A stretch of 64,000 nucleotides of DNA. Origin: Caulobacter radicis (lineage in GTDB: Bacteria; Pseudomonadota; Alphaproteobacteria; Caulobacterales; Caulobacteraceae). The stretch spans positions 62,001 through 126,000 of the forward strand of contig NZ_QDKO01000043.1 of assembly GCF_003094615.1 (NCBI RefSeq), given 5' to 3'. The notes beneath the pieces are model-generated. The model was not told the origin of the DNA. It made no database searches and saw only the letters and a list, made by a program, of their open reading frames with translations. Below are positions 7,916 to 14,848 of this stretch, in pieces; positions within the stretch are counted from its first letter, which is position 1, and every line of letters starts with the position of its first letter. The position numbers were made by a program, and so were the translations under genes.

Positions 7916-7929
7916 GAGGAACCGCCCTC

Positions 7930-9075
7930 ATGGACTTCAACTTCACCGAAGAGCAGTCGATGGTCCGCGACACGGTCGCGAGCTTCCTGCAGGACAAGTA
8001 CGACTTCGAGACCCGCCGCAAGATCGTCGCCTCCGAGAGCGGCTGGCGAGCCGACTACTGGCAGGCCTTCGCCGAGGAGCTGGGCATCCTGGGCGCTTCG
8101 TTCAGCGAGGACCTGGGCGGCCTGGGCGGCGGCGCGATCGACAACATGATCATCATGGAAGAGTTCGGCAAAGCGCTGGTCATCGAGCCATATCTGGGCA
8201 CGGTCGTCATCGGCGGCGGCTTCATGAAGCACTCGGGCTATGCCGGCGCTGCTTCGGTCATCGAGGGCATCGTCGCGGGGACCACCACCATCGCCTTCGC
8301 CTATGCCGAGCCGCAGGGCCGCTACACCTGGAGCGACCTGAAGACGACAGCCAGGAAGGACGGCTCGGGCTGGATCCTCAACGGTCACAAGGCCGTGGTG
8401 GTCGGCGCGCCGTTCGCCAGCCATCTCGTCGTCACCGCCCGCACCGGCGGCGGCCAGCGCGAGGCGGCGGGCGTGTCGGTGTTCCTGATCGACAAGAACC
8501 TGCCGGGCGTGGTCACCCGCGACTATCCCACCGTCGACGGTGGGCGGGCCTCGGAAGTCTATTTCGAGAACGTCTCGATCCCGGCCGACGCCCTGATCGG
8601 CCATGAAGGAAACGGCCTGCCCCTCGTCGAGAAGGTGCTCGACGAAGCCGCCGCCGCCAGCCTGGCCGAAGGCGTGGGCGTGCTGCGCAAGCTGCACGAG
8701 GGCACGCTGGACTACGCCAAGCAGCGCAAGCAGTTCGGCCGCGCCATCGCCGACTTCCAGGTGCTGCAGCACCGCATGGTCGACATGTTCATCGAGCTCG
8801 AGCAGTCGGTGTCGATGACCTACATGGCCACCATCAAGCTCGACGAAAGCGACGCCGAGCGCGCCAAGGCCGTCTCGGCGGCCAAGGTGCGCATCGGCCG
8901 CGCCCTGAAGTTCGTCGGCCAGAACGCCATCCAGATCCACGGCGGCATGGGCATGACCGACGAGCTGGCCATCGGCCACTACTTCAAGCGCGGGACGATC
9001 ATCGAGGGCCTGTTCGGCTCGGTCGATCACCACCTGCGCCGCTACGAGGGCCTGTCGTTCGGCGCGGCGGCGTAA
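7930..9075 (+). CDS. Acyl-CoA dehydrogenase, small-subunit (PimD-like) type
   Basis: This 381-residue protein begins MDFNFTEEQSMVRDTVASFL and shows the shorter, more divergent dehydrogenase pattern seen in small subunits of pimeloyl-CoA dehydrogenases: weak FAD-loop motif (FAYAEPQGRYTWSDLKTTA), then the better-conserved C-terminal domain (KQFGRAIADFQVLQHRM; IQIHGGMGMTDELAIGHYFK). AGAGGA precedes the ATG. It probably forms a complex with the product of 6222-7436. A strong terminator follows at 9109-9144, closing the unit. Confidence 0.9.
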   Translation: MDFNFTEEQSMVRDTVASFLQDKYDFETRRKIVASESGWRADYWQAFAEELGILGASFSEDLGGLGGGAIDNMIIMEEFGKALVIEPYLGTVVIGGGFMKHSGYAGAASVIEGIVAGTTTIAFAYAEPQGRYTWSDLKTTARKDGSGWILNGHKAVVVGAPFASHLVVTARTGGGQREAAGVSVFLIDKNLPGVVTRDYPTVDGGRASEVYFENVSIPADALIGHEGNGLPLVEKVLDEAAAASLAEGVGVLRKLHEGTLDYAKQRKQFGRAIADFQVLQHRMVDMFIELEQSVSMTYMATIKLDESDAERAKAVSAAKVRIGRALKFVGQNAIQIHGGMGMTDELAIGHYFKRGTIIEGLFGSVDHHLRRYEGLSFGAAA

Positions 9076-9108
9076 GCCGTCCACTGAGCGCCCGAGGTTT
9101 CGAGCCAG

Positions 9109-9144
9109 GGCCGCCTGCGTCACGCCGACGCGGGCGGCCTTTTT
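9109..9144 (+). terminator. Rho-independent terminator after the dehydrogenase pair
   Basis: A 13-bp stem (9109-9121 with 9127-9139, one G-U pair) with a five-base loop is followed by TTTTT at 9140-9144. Confidence 0.9.
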
Positions 9145-9210
9145 CGTCCAGGCGCCACTTTGACCGCCCAGCGGGCCGGGGTGCGACCGTTCAACGCAGC
9201 AGAACACTCG

Positions 9211-9630
9211 ATGGACTGCACGGTGAACACGATGCTCCGCCCCGAAATGCTGATGGGCCTCTCTCCGGAAAAGCTGGCCGACACGCTGGAGGCCATGGAC
9301 TCCAGCGCGCGCTTGCTGCTGGACCAGGCGCGCGAGGCCAAGGCCCGGGCCGACAAGCTGGAGACCGCGCTTTCTCTGCTGGTGGGCGTCGTGGCCAACG
9401 ATCCCGGCCTGGAGGAAAGCTTTGCCCTGCAACGGATCGCAGGCCAGCTGCGCCTGTGCGCCGACCTGCCGGAGCTGGCGGCCGAACTGGTCGGCTGCGA
9501 GGCCGAGCGTGTCGAGCCGGTCATGCTGCGCGCCGCGGCCAACATTATCGCTTCGGCCGGAAAGCCGGGCCAAGGGGATGTCGTTCCGACCGCCGATCTA
9601 CCGGAGCGCGACGGTGCGACGCTGCACTGA
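9211..9630 (+). CDS. Hypothetical helical protein
   Basis: The frame gives about 139 residues from the ATG at 9211; alternatives are TTG at 9160 and ATG at 9232, and none has a clear ribosome binding site. The product is predicted to be helical, with a coiled-coil-like stretch LDQAREAKARADKLETALSL followed by Leu-rich segments (LQRIAGQLRLCADLPELAAE). No membrane span, signal or known motif is visible. Codon-position GC bias favours this frame over the antisense one. It follows directly after the terminator of the dehydrogenase unit and has no obvious partner. Confidence 0.5.
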   Translation: MDCTVNTMLRPEMLMGLSPEKLADTLEAMDSSARLLLDQAREAKARADKLETALSLLVGVVANDPGLEESFALQRIAGQLRLCADLPELAAELVGCEAERVEPVMLRAAANIIASAGKPGQGDVVPTADLPERDGATLH

Positions 9631-9900
9631 CTGGTGCGTGAGCGGATAGTATCCGCAAGGTCGTTCCAGGTGCTCTACAAGTCGATCGTCAGAGCACGGA
9701 CTTCATCCGTGTTCGGAATATTTTGCTTGTCATGCGGCAGGTGCGGCGCATCCTTGCCTGGACGCGCTGACGACTAGGAGGGTGCGAGTCCCTGTAAGCC
9801 GCGCGCGTCTCTTTCTGGCTGGATCGGTCGCGGAGCCCGGTCCCGTAACAAGTGGAGCGTCGCCAAGCGGTCGCTCCGGGCTGGTCAAGGAGACGCCGCC
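9631..9900 (+). other. Intergenic stretch with small hairpins, no gene seen
   Basis: These 270 bases separate the hypothetical gene from the 43-codon gene at 9901. A short hairpin (GCGGATAGTATCCGC, 9640-9654) is present. The rest is G- and C-rich and may be a structured leader, but I do not recognise a riboswitch or small-RNA family. Confidence 0.35.
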
Positions 9901-10032
9901 ATGAATGTAACCAAGATGAGCCACGCCATGCTGTCCTTCGCCCTGATGGGCGGACTGCTGGTCGGGCCTCGCCCCGGCGCCGCCAAGCCGCCGCAACAGT
10001 CGCAGCCGCCCAAGACCTCGGACCGGAAGTAG
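9901..10032 (+). CDS. Small protein (43 aa) with signal-like N terminus
   Basis: The 43-codon frame has an excellent ribosome binding site (AAGGAG, nine bases before the ATG). The N-terminal 28 residues (MSHAMLSFALMGGLLVG) are signal- or anchor-like, ending at Ala-Ala-Lys; the remainder is short, Pro/Gln-rich and charged (PPQQSQPPKTSDRK). I know no family for it. The strong translation signal is the main evidence that it is real. Confidence 0.5.
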   Translation: MNVTKMSHAMLSFALMGGLLVGPRPGAAKPPQQSQPPKTSDRK

Positions 10033-10036
10033 CGCT

Positions 10037-10073
10037 CAAAAGAAAACGCCATCCCGGACGGACCGGGATGGCG
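10037..10073 (-). terminator. Rho-independent terminator for the 10099-10404 gene
   Basis: A perfect 11-bp stem (10047-10057 with 10063-10073) and a five-base loop are followed on the minus strand by TTTTCTTTTG. It lies 26 bases after the stop of the minus-strand gene; it may also stop transcripts coming from 9901. Confidence 0.85.
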
Positions 10074-10098
10074 ACGAATTCCATGATTTCGAGGAGGC

Positions 10099-10404
10099 TT
10101 ACGGCTTGGCGGCCGTGTTGCACTCATCGACGCCGGCGGCGTCGAGCGCCTCGCCTCGCCAGGTGAAGGCCGACACGGCGCCCAGTTCGGCGACTACCTT
10201 GCGGCAGCTGCGCACGGCGGGTAGGGCCTTCACGGCCGGAGCCTTGCAGACCGTGCCGGTGCAGCGCCACATGGCCCCTTCAAGGATCAGTTCGGCCTTG
10301 GCCGGCGGCGCCTTCAGAACGAGCATGGCGCCTTCAGACGACGCGGCATGAGCCACGCCGACGAGGGAAGCTGCGGCGAGACCGCCGAGCAGAAGCATAC
10401 GCAT
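10099..10404 (-). CDS. Small secreted cysteine-containing protein (possibly CC_3452 type)
   Basis: The 101-residue product has a signal peptide (MRMLLLGGLAAASLVGVAHA, cut near residue 20). The mature domain has four cysteines (WRCTGTVCKAP, RSCRKVV, DECNT) that could pair. The start at 10404 is chosen over the ATG at 10410, because AGGAG abuts the earlier ATG and stands six bases from the later one. The motif W-x-C-x(3)-V-C-K-A followed by R-x-C-R recalls a family of small exported proteins known in Caulobacter (CC_3452 type), but I could not confirm this. Function unknown. Confidence 0.75.
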   Translation of the reverse strand: MRMLLLGGLAAASLVGVAHAASSEGAMLVLKAPPAKAELILEGAMWRCTGTVCKAPAVKALPAVRSCRKVVAELGAVSAFTWRGEALDAAGVDECNTAAKP

Positions 10405-10472
10405 GGACATCTCCTATCCCCGCGTCCTATTTATAAGTGGACGCTGATCACATTGTTCGTTGTTATTAAAAA

Positions 10473-11078
10473 CTAAGTCAATCGCCGAACATCGATCTCG
10501 CGATCGCGATCAACGTCCAAACCCCACGCCAGCAAGGCCGGAGTGACATCCTCGGCCGCCTCGACCGACACCCAGGCCGTCGACAGGGCCGGGGGCGTCA
10601 GGCCCTTGTCGATCGTGTGCTTGAGAAGCGCGAACAGCGGGTCCCAGAAGCCGTCCGGATTGTGGAACACGATCGGCTTGCGATGCAGGTCCAGGCGCCG
10701 CCAGGACAGCAGCTCGATGATCTCCTCCAGGGTGCCGATGCCGCCGGGCAGCACCACGAAGGCGTCCGAACGCTCGAACATCAGCATCTTGCGCTCATGC
10801 ATCGAGGTCACGATCACCGTCTCGACGTCGTCGAAGGGCTTTTCGCGGCCGCGCAGGAACTCAGGGATGATGCCCAGAACCGCGCCGCCCGCTTCGTGCG
10901 CGCCGCGCGCGGCCGCACCCATCAGGCCGACGCCGCCGCCGCCATAGACCAGCTTGAGCCCGGAGCGGGCGAAGTCGCCGCCGATCTGGTGGGCGGCATC
11001 CAGATAGGCCGGATCGGCCGTGTTCGAAGAGCCGCAGTAGACGCAGACCGACCCCAGGCGGCTAGACAGGTCGGGCAT
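10473..11078 (-). CDS. LOG-family protein (nucleoside 5'-monophosphate phosphoribohydrolase)
   Basis: This 201-residue protein shows the Rossmann-like LOG fold: VCVYCGSSNTADPAYLDAA at the N terminus, KLVYGGGGVGLMGA, and the signature PGGIGTLEEI around residue 110, with ERKMLMFERSDAFVVL before it. Members split nucleoside monophosphates into base and ribose phosphate; plant homologues activate cytokinins, and bacterial ones act in nucleotide metabolism. The ATG at 11078 is preferred (GGAG nine bases upstream) over an in-frame TTG six codons earlier. It lies upstream of, and on the same strand as, the small secreted-protein gene. Confidence 0.92.
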   Translation of the reverse strand: MPDLSSRLGSVCVYCGSSNTADPAYLDAAHQIGGDFARSGLKLVYGGGGVGLMGAAARGAHEAGGAVLGIIPEFLRGREKPFDDVETVIVTSMHERKMLMFERSDAFVVLPGGIGTLEEIIELLSWRRLDLHRKPIVFHNPDGFWDPLFALLKHTIDKGLTPPALSTAWVSVEAAEDVTPALLAWGLDVDRDREIDVRRLT

Positions 11079-11183
11079 CGTCGTCCACTCCAACAAAAGA
11101 AAAGGCGCGGCTCCCGTCGGGAAGAGCGCGCCATGGCGTTTCGGGCCTCGGTCTTAGCGACCGCCCCAGGATTTGGAAGACGC

Positions 11184-12005
11184 ATGATCGGGATTCGCAA
11201 GGCCGCATTCAAGCCTTGGCCGCTGGCCCTGGCCCTCGTCGCGACCCTTTCGGCATGCGGCGAGGGGGGGCGGCGGGACTGGGGCCGCACCACGCCGGCC
11301 GCCCAGCCCGCCCGTGACCCTGAAGCGGCCTATCTGGCGCCGCCCAAGGTCGTCACAGCGGCGATCCAGGGCGGCGGCGTGGCGCTGTCCGGGTCGGCCA
11401 CGGCTGGCGCCTCGGTCCGGCTGGGGGCGCCGACCGGAGAGGCGATCAGCGTAGAGGCCGACGCCTCGGGTCTGTGGCGCGCGGTTCTTCCCGGCGCGGT
11501 CGAGCCTCGGCTGTTCGGCCTGTCGATGACCCGTGAGGGACGCACCGTCCAGGCCGAAGGCTACGTGCTGATCACGCCCGAGGGCGCCGTCGCCCTGCTG
11601 AAGGCCGGCGGCGGCTCCGAACCGCTGGCCGGCCCGTCTGATTCCCTGCGGATCCTCGCCATCGACTACGACCAGGAGGGCGGGGCGGTGATCTCCGGCG
11701 TGGGCCGTCCCGGGGCGGGCTTTGGCGTTCGCGTGGACCGCGTCACCCAGGCCGAGGGCAAGGTCGACGCTCAAGGGCGTTTCAGCTTCTCGCTGACCCA
11801 GCCGCTGTCTCATGGCGAGCACGGCGTGCAGGTGGCCGGCGAGGGCGGCGAGGACCTGGTCAGGATCGCCGTCTCCGCGCCGGGTCCTCTGAGCGCGGGT
11901 CCCCTGCATGCCGAGCGCCTTGACGGCGCCTGGCGCGCCGACTGGATGACCCCGGGCGGCGGCGTCCAGACGACGGTGCTGTACGCGCTCGGAGAGGCCC
12001 GGTGA
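11184..12005 (+). CDS. Lipoprotein with Ig-like repeats, coupled to the ABC exporter
   Basis: The ATG at 11184 (GGAAGA upstream) opens a 273-residue protein with a lipoprotein signal (LALALVATLSAC, Cys29 as the lipidation site). Two related beta-rich domains follow (VALSGSATAGASVRLGAP near residue 65; AVISGVGRPGAGFGVRVD near residue 170), each like bacterial Ig-type modules. Its TGA overlaps the GTG start of the Atm1-type exporter (GTGA), so both are translated together. A role at the envelope next to the exporter is likely but unproven. A much longer in-frame extension upstream has no translation signal and was not used. Confidence 0.75.
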   Translation: MIGIRKAAFKPWPLALALVATLSACGEGGRRDWGRTTPAAQPARDPEAAYLAPPKVVTAAIQGGGVALSGSATAGASVRLGAPTGEAISVEADASGLWRAVLPGAVEPRLFGLSMTREGRTVQAEGYVLITPEGAVALLKAGGGSEPLAGPSDSLRILAIDYDQEGGAVISGVGRPGAGFGVRVDRVTQAEGKVDAQGRFSFSLTQPLSHGEHGVQVAGEGGEDLVRIAVSAPGPLSAGPLHAERLDGAWRADWMTPGGGVQTTVLYALGEAR

Positions 12006-13852
12006 GAGGTTTCGCCTCGGCCGGTCGCGACAGCGCGCGGACCGCCCCCGAAGCCGCCAAGCCGGTCTCCGGATGGGCGGCGCTGGCCGAACTTCTGCGC
12101 CTCGTCCTGCGGTCGCGTGCGCCGGGCTTGGCCTGGCGCCTTGCGGCGGCCCTGGCCCTGACCTTCGCCGGCAAGGCGCTGGGCGTGGCGGCTCCCTTGC
12201 TGCTGGGTGCGGCCGTGAACCGGCTGACCGCCGGGCAGGGCGCGGCGACCCAGGTCACGCTGTCCTTCGCCGCCCTGGCGCTGGGCTGGGCGGGCGTGCG
12301 CTTCATCGCCGCCGCAGCGCCCCAGGCTCGCGACGCGGTGTTCACGCCGGTGGCCCAGGCCGCGCAGAACCGCGCGGCCACCGAGACCTTCGCCCACGCC
12401 CTGTCGCTGTCGATCGATTTCCACCAGACCAAGCGCACCGGAGCACTGTCGCGGACCATCGACCGCGGCGCGCGGGCCATGGACTTCCTGATCCGGGGCC
12501 TCGTCTTCAACATCGCCCCGACCATCGTCGAACTGATCCTGGCCGGCGCCGTCCTGGCGCGCGCCTATGACTGGCGGTTCGCGGCGACGGCGATCGTCAC
12601 CGTGGTCATCTACGGCGTGCTGACCTTCTCGATCTCCAACTGGCGTATCGCCCACCGGCGTGAGCTCAACGAGGCCGATGCGGAAGCCGCCGGGCGGGCC
12701 GTCGACGCCCTTCTGAACTATGAGACGGTCAAGAACTTCGGCGCCGAGGACCGAGCCGTCGGCGCCTATGAGCGGGCGCTGTCGACCTATGGCGCGGCGC
12801 AGATCAAGGCGACCAACTCGCTGTCGCTGCTCAATGTCGTGCAGTCGGCGATCATGAGCGTGGGCCTGGCCGTGATGGCCGTGCTGGCCGGCTCGGAAGC
12901 CGCCCACGGCCGCATCGGGCCGGGCGACATCACCGCCGTCGTGCTGATCCTGGTGAACCTGTATCAGCCGCTGAACTTCCTCGGCTTCGCCTATCGCGAG
13001 ATCCGCCAGTCGTTCATCGACATGGAGGCGATGATGGAACTGCGTCGGCAGGGCGCCGACGTCGCCGACGCGGAAGACGCGGTCGACCTGCCGCCGGCGG
13101 GCGATCGGCGCGGCGGGGCCGTGGCCTTCGAGAGCGTTTCGTTCCGCCACGGCGCGCGCTCGGACGGGCTGGCCGATGTCAGCTTCACCGCCGCGCCGGG
13201 CCGCACCGTGGCCATCGTCGGCCCCTCGGGCGCCGGCAAGACGACGCTGGTGCGCCTGGCCCTGCGGATGATCGACCCGCAGGCCGGCCGGGTGACGCTG
13301 GACGGCCATGACCTGAAGGCCCTCAAGCAGGCCTCGCTGCGGCGGGCGGTGGCGCTGGTGCCGCAGGACGTGGCGCTGTTCAACGACACGATCGCCGCCA
13401 ACATCGCCTTCGGCCGTCCGGACGCGACCGACGAGGAGGTCTGGGACGCCGCCCGCGCGGCCGAGCTGGGCGACTTCATCGGCAGCCTGCCCGAGGGCAT
13501 GGCCACCAAGGTCGGAGAACGCGGCCTGAAGCTTTCGGGCGGCGAGCGCCAGCGGGTGGGCATCGCCCGGGCCCTGCTGGCCGATCCGCGGGTGCTGATC
13601 CTCGACGAGGCCACGAGCGCCCTGGACAGCCGCACCGAGGCGGCGATCCAGGCGACGCTGCGCAAGGCCAGGGAAGGGCGCACGACCCTGGTCGTGGCCC
13701 ACCGGCTGTCGACCATCGCCGACGCCGACGAGATCCTGGTGCTGCGCCGGGGCAAGGTGGTCGAGCGCGGCCCGCACGCGGCCCTGCTGGCCGCCGACGG
13801 CGAGTACGCGGCGCTGTGGCGACGGCAGACGCGCGGCAAGGTCGCAGTGTAG
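12002..13852 (+). CDS. Atm1/HMT1-type ABC exporter (fused permease-ATPase)
   Basis: The 616-residue half-transporter has a six-helix membrane domain (residues ~45-340) and an ATPase domain. Visible motifs are Walker A GPSGAGKTT (~406), signature LSGGERQRVGIARALL (~509), Walker B VLILDEATSALDS and the H-loop VVAHRLSTIADAD. The membrane domain shows the Atm1 stretches FHQTKRTGALSRTIDRG and LLNYETVKNFGAEDRAV. Bacterial Atm1 proteins export glutathione-metal or glutathione-polysulphide compounds and protect against heavy metals; mitochondrial ones serve iron-sulphur assembly. It starts with GTG overlapping the lipoprotein stop. The glyoxalase gene follows 45 bases later, another glutathione-dependent function. 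Confidence 0.93.
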   Translation: MRGFASAGRDSARTAPEAAKPVSGWAALAELLRLVLRSRAPGLAWRLAAALALTFAGKALGVAAPLLLGAAVNRLTAGQGAATQVTLSFAALALGWAGVRFIAAAAPQARDAVFTPVAQAAQNRAATETFAHALSLSIDFHQTKRTGALSRTIDRGARAMDFLIRGLVFNIAPTIVELILAGAVLARAYDWRFAATAIVTVVIYGVLTFSISNWRIAHRRELNEADAEAAGRAVDALLNYETVKNFGAEDRAVGAYERALSTYGAAQIKATNSLSLLNVVQSAIMSVGLAVMAVLAGSEAAHGRIGPGDITAVVLILVNLYQPLNFLGFAYREIRQSFIDMEAMMELRRQGADVADAEDAVDLPPAGDRRGGAVAFESVSFRHGARSDGLADVSFTAAPGRTVAIVGPSGAGKTTLVRLALRMIDPQAGRVTLDGHDLKALKQASLRRAVALVPQDVALFNDTIAANIAFGRPDATDEEVWDAARAAELGDFIGSLPEGMATKVGERGLKLSGGERQRVGIARALLADPRVLILDEATSALDSRTEAAIQATLRKAREGRTTLVVAHRLSTIADADEILVLRRGKVVERGPHAALLAADGEYAALWRRQTRGKVAV

Positions 13853-13897
13853 TAGGCGATCGGCTATATCGGCGCTTCGCAACATCTGGAGGCCGCC

Positions 13898-14335
13898 TTG
13901 CGCTATCTGCACACCATGGTCCGCGTGAAGGATCTCGACGCTTCGCTGCGCTTCTACTGCGAGGGCCTGGGCCTGCAGGAGATGTATCGGATGGAGAACG
14001 AGAAGGGCCGGTTCACGCTGGTCTTCCTCGCCGCGCCGGGCGACGCCGACAAGGCCAAGGAACGCAAGGCCCCGCTGGTCGAGCTGACCTTCAACTGGGA
14101 CCCGGAAGACTATCAGGGCGGCCGTAACTTCGGCCACCTGGCCTATCAGGTCGACGACATCTACGCGGCCTGCCAGCGCCTGGCGGACCAGGGCGTGACA
14201 ATCAACCGCCCGCCGCGCGACGGCCACATGGCGTTCGTGCGCTCGCCTGACGGCATCTCGGTGGAGCTGCTGCAGGACGGCCACCTGGAGCCTGCCGAGC
14301 CCTGGGTCTCGATGCCCAACACCGGCGCCTGGTAG
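13898..14335 (+). CDS. gloA: Glyoxalase I (lactoylglutathione lyase)
   Basis: The 145-residue product is a classic single-module glyoxalase I that converts the methylglyoxal-glutathione adduct to lactoylglutathione. The four metal ligands line up with the E. coli enzyme: His5, Glu62 (PLVELTFNW), His80 (NFGHLAYQV) and Glu123 (GISVELLQDG). The start is TTG at 13898, with GGAGG six bases upstream; the first ATG would remove His5. A strong terminator follows. It may be co-transcribed with the Atm1-type exporter. Confidence 0.94.
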   Translation: MRYLHTMVRVKDLDASLRFYCEGLGLQEMYRMENEKGRFTLVFLAAPGDADKAKERKAPLVELTFNWDPEDYQGGRNFGHLAYQVDDIYAACQRLADQGVTINRPPRDGHMAFVRSPDGISVELLQDGHLEPAEPWVSMPNTGAW

Positions 14336-14342
14336 AACGACG

Positions 14343-14370
14343 AAGGCCCGCCAGATCGGCGGGCCTTTTT
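14343..14370 (+). terminator. Rho-independent terminator after gloA
   Basis: A ten-base stem (14343-14352 with 14358-14367) is followed by a run of T ending at 14370. It separates gloA from the convergent mucR-type gene. Confidence 0.88.
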
Positions 14371-14378
14371 CCTTGGCT

Positions 14379-14771
14379 CTAGCGGCGCGAGCCGAAACGG
14401 TTGGCGCGGGCGACGTTGGAGCGCAGGTCCGAGAAGCTGGCGGCGACCGTGGGGTAGTCGTCGGGCAGGCCCCACTTGGAGCGATACTCCTCCTCGGTGA
14501 GGCCAAGGCTGTTGAGGTGGCGCTTCAGCGAGCGATAGCGGCGGCCGTTCTCGAAGCTGACGATGGCGTCCTGGGTGACGCTGGCGGCGATCTCGTCGGC
14601 GTTGGGGCGCTCGACCGGCTCGGCGGCCGGGGTCGAGAACACCGCCTCAAGCGCCGCATAGGTGCGGGCCGCGAGGTCCGGCAGTTCGTCGGCCGAGACG
14701 ACGTTGTTCTGGAGATAGGCGCAAAGCACCTGGGCCGCCATGTCGGCGGCGCGTTCCTGGGCCTTGTTCAT
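14379..14771 (-). CDS. mucR: MucR/Ros-family regulator lacking the zinc ligands
   Basis: The 130-residue protein aligns with MucR regulators: N-terminal oligomerisation region (residues 5-48, AAQVLCAYLQNNVV) and DNA-binding region ending in GRRYRSLKRHLNSLGLTEEE and YRSKWGLPDDYPTVA. MucR proteins bind AT-rich sites and control envelope and cell-cycle genes in alphaproteobacteria. In canonical members a Cys-x2-Asp-x9-His-x3-His site holds zinc. Here the positions read Ser72, Asn75, His85 and Leu89, so three of four ligands are gone. Zinc-independent Ros/MucR proteins are known from rhizobia, so it may still bind DNA. The start is ATG at 14771, with only a weak ribosome binding site. Confidence 0.9.
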   Translation of the reverse strand: MNKAQERAADMAAQVLCAYLQNNVVSADELPDLAARTYAALEAVFSTPAAEPVERPNADEIAASVTQDAIVSFENGRRYRSLKRHLNSLGLTEEEYRSKWGLPDDYPTVAASFSDLRSNVARANRFGSRR

Positions 14772-14795
14772 CGAAGGTCTCTGGCGGTCTTCAAA

Positions 14796-14835
14796 CGAAA
14801 AAGAACCCCGGGACCGAGCGGACTCGGTCCCGGGG
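14796..14835 (-). terminator. Rho-independent terminator of the carbonic anhydrase-SulP operon
   Basis: A perfect 13-bp stem (14806-14818 with 14823-14835) and tetraloop are followed on the minus strand by TTCTTTTTCG. It lies between the sulP-type stop and the mucR-type start. Confidence 0.9.
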
Positions 14836-14848
14836 CGACTGGGTGAGG

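Noticed and set aside
9120..9545. Minus-strand frame of 141 codons opposite the 9211-9630 gene
   Set aside because: Its product is Ser/Arg-rich with no motif, and codon-position bias favours the plus-strand frame.
11810..14506. A very long minus-strand open frame (about 898 codons) across the lipoprotein and Atm1 genes
   Set aside because: It is antisense to a perfectly conserved ABC exporter, its product is Arg/Gly/His-rich without domains, and such frames are expected in high-GC DNA.
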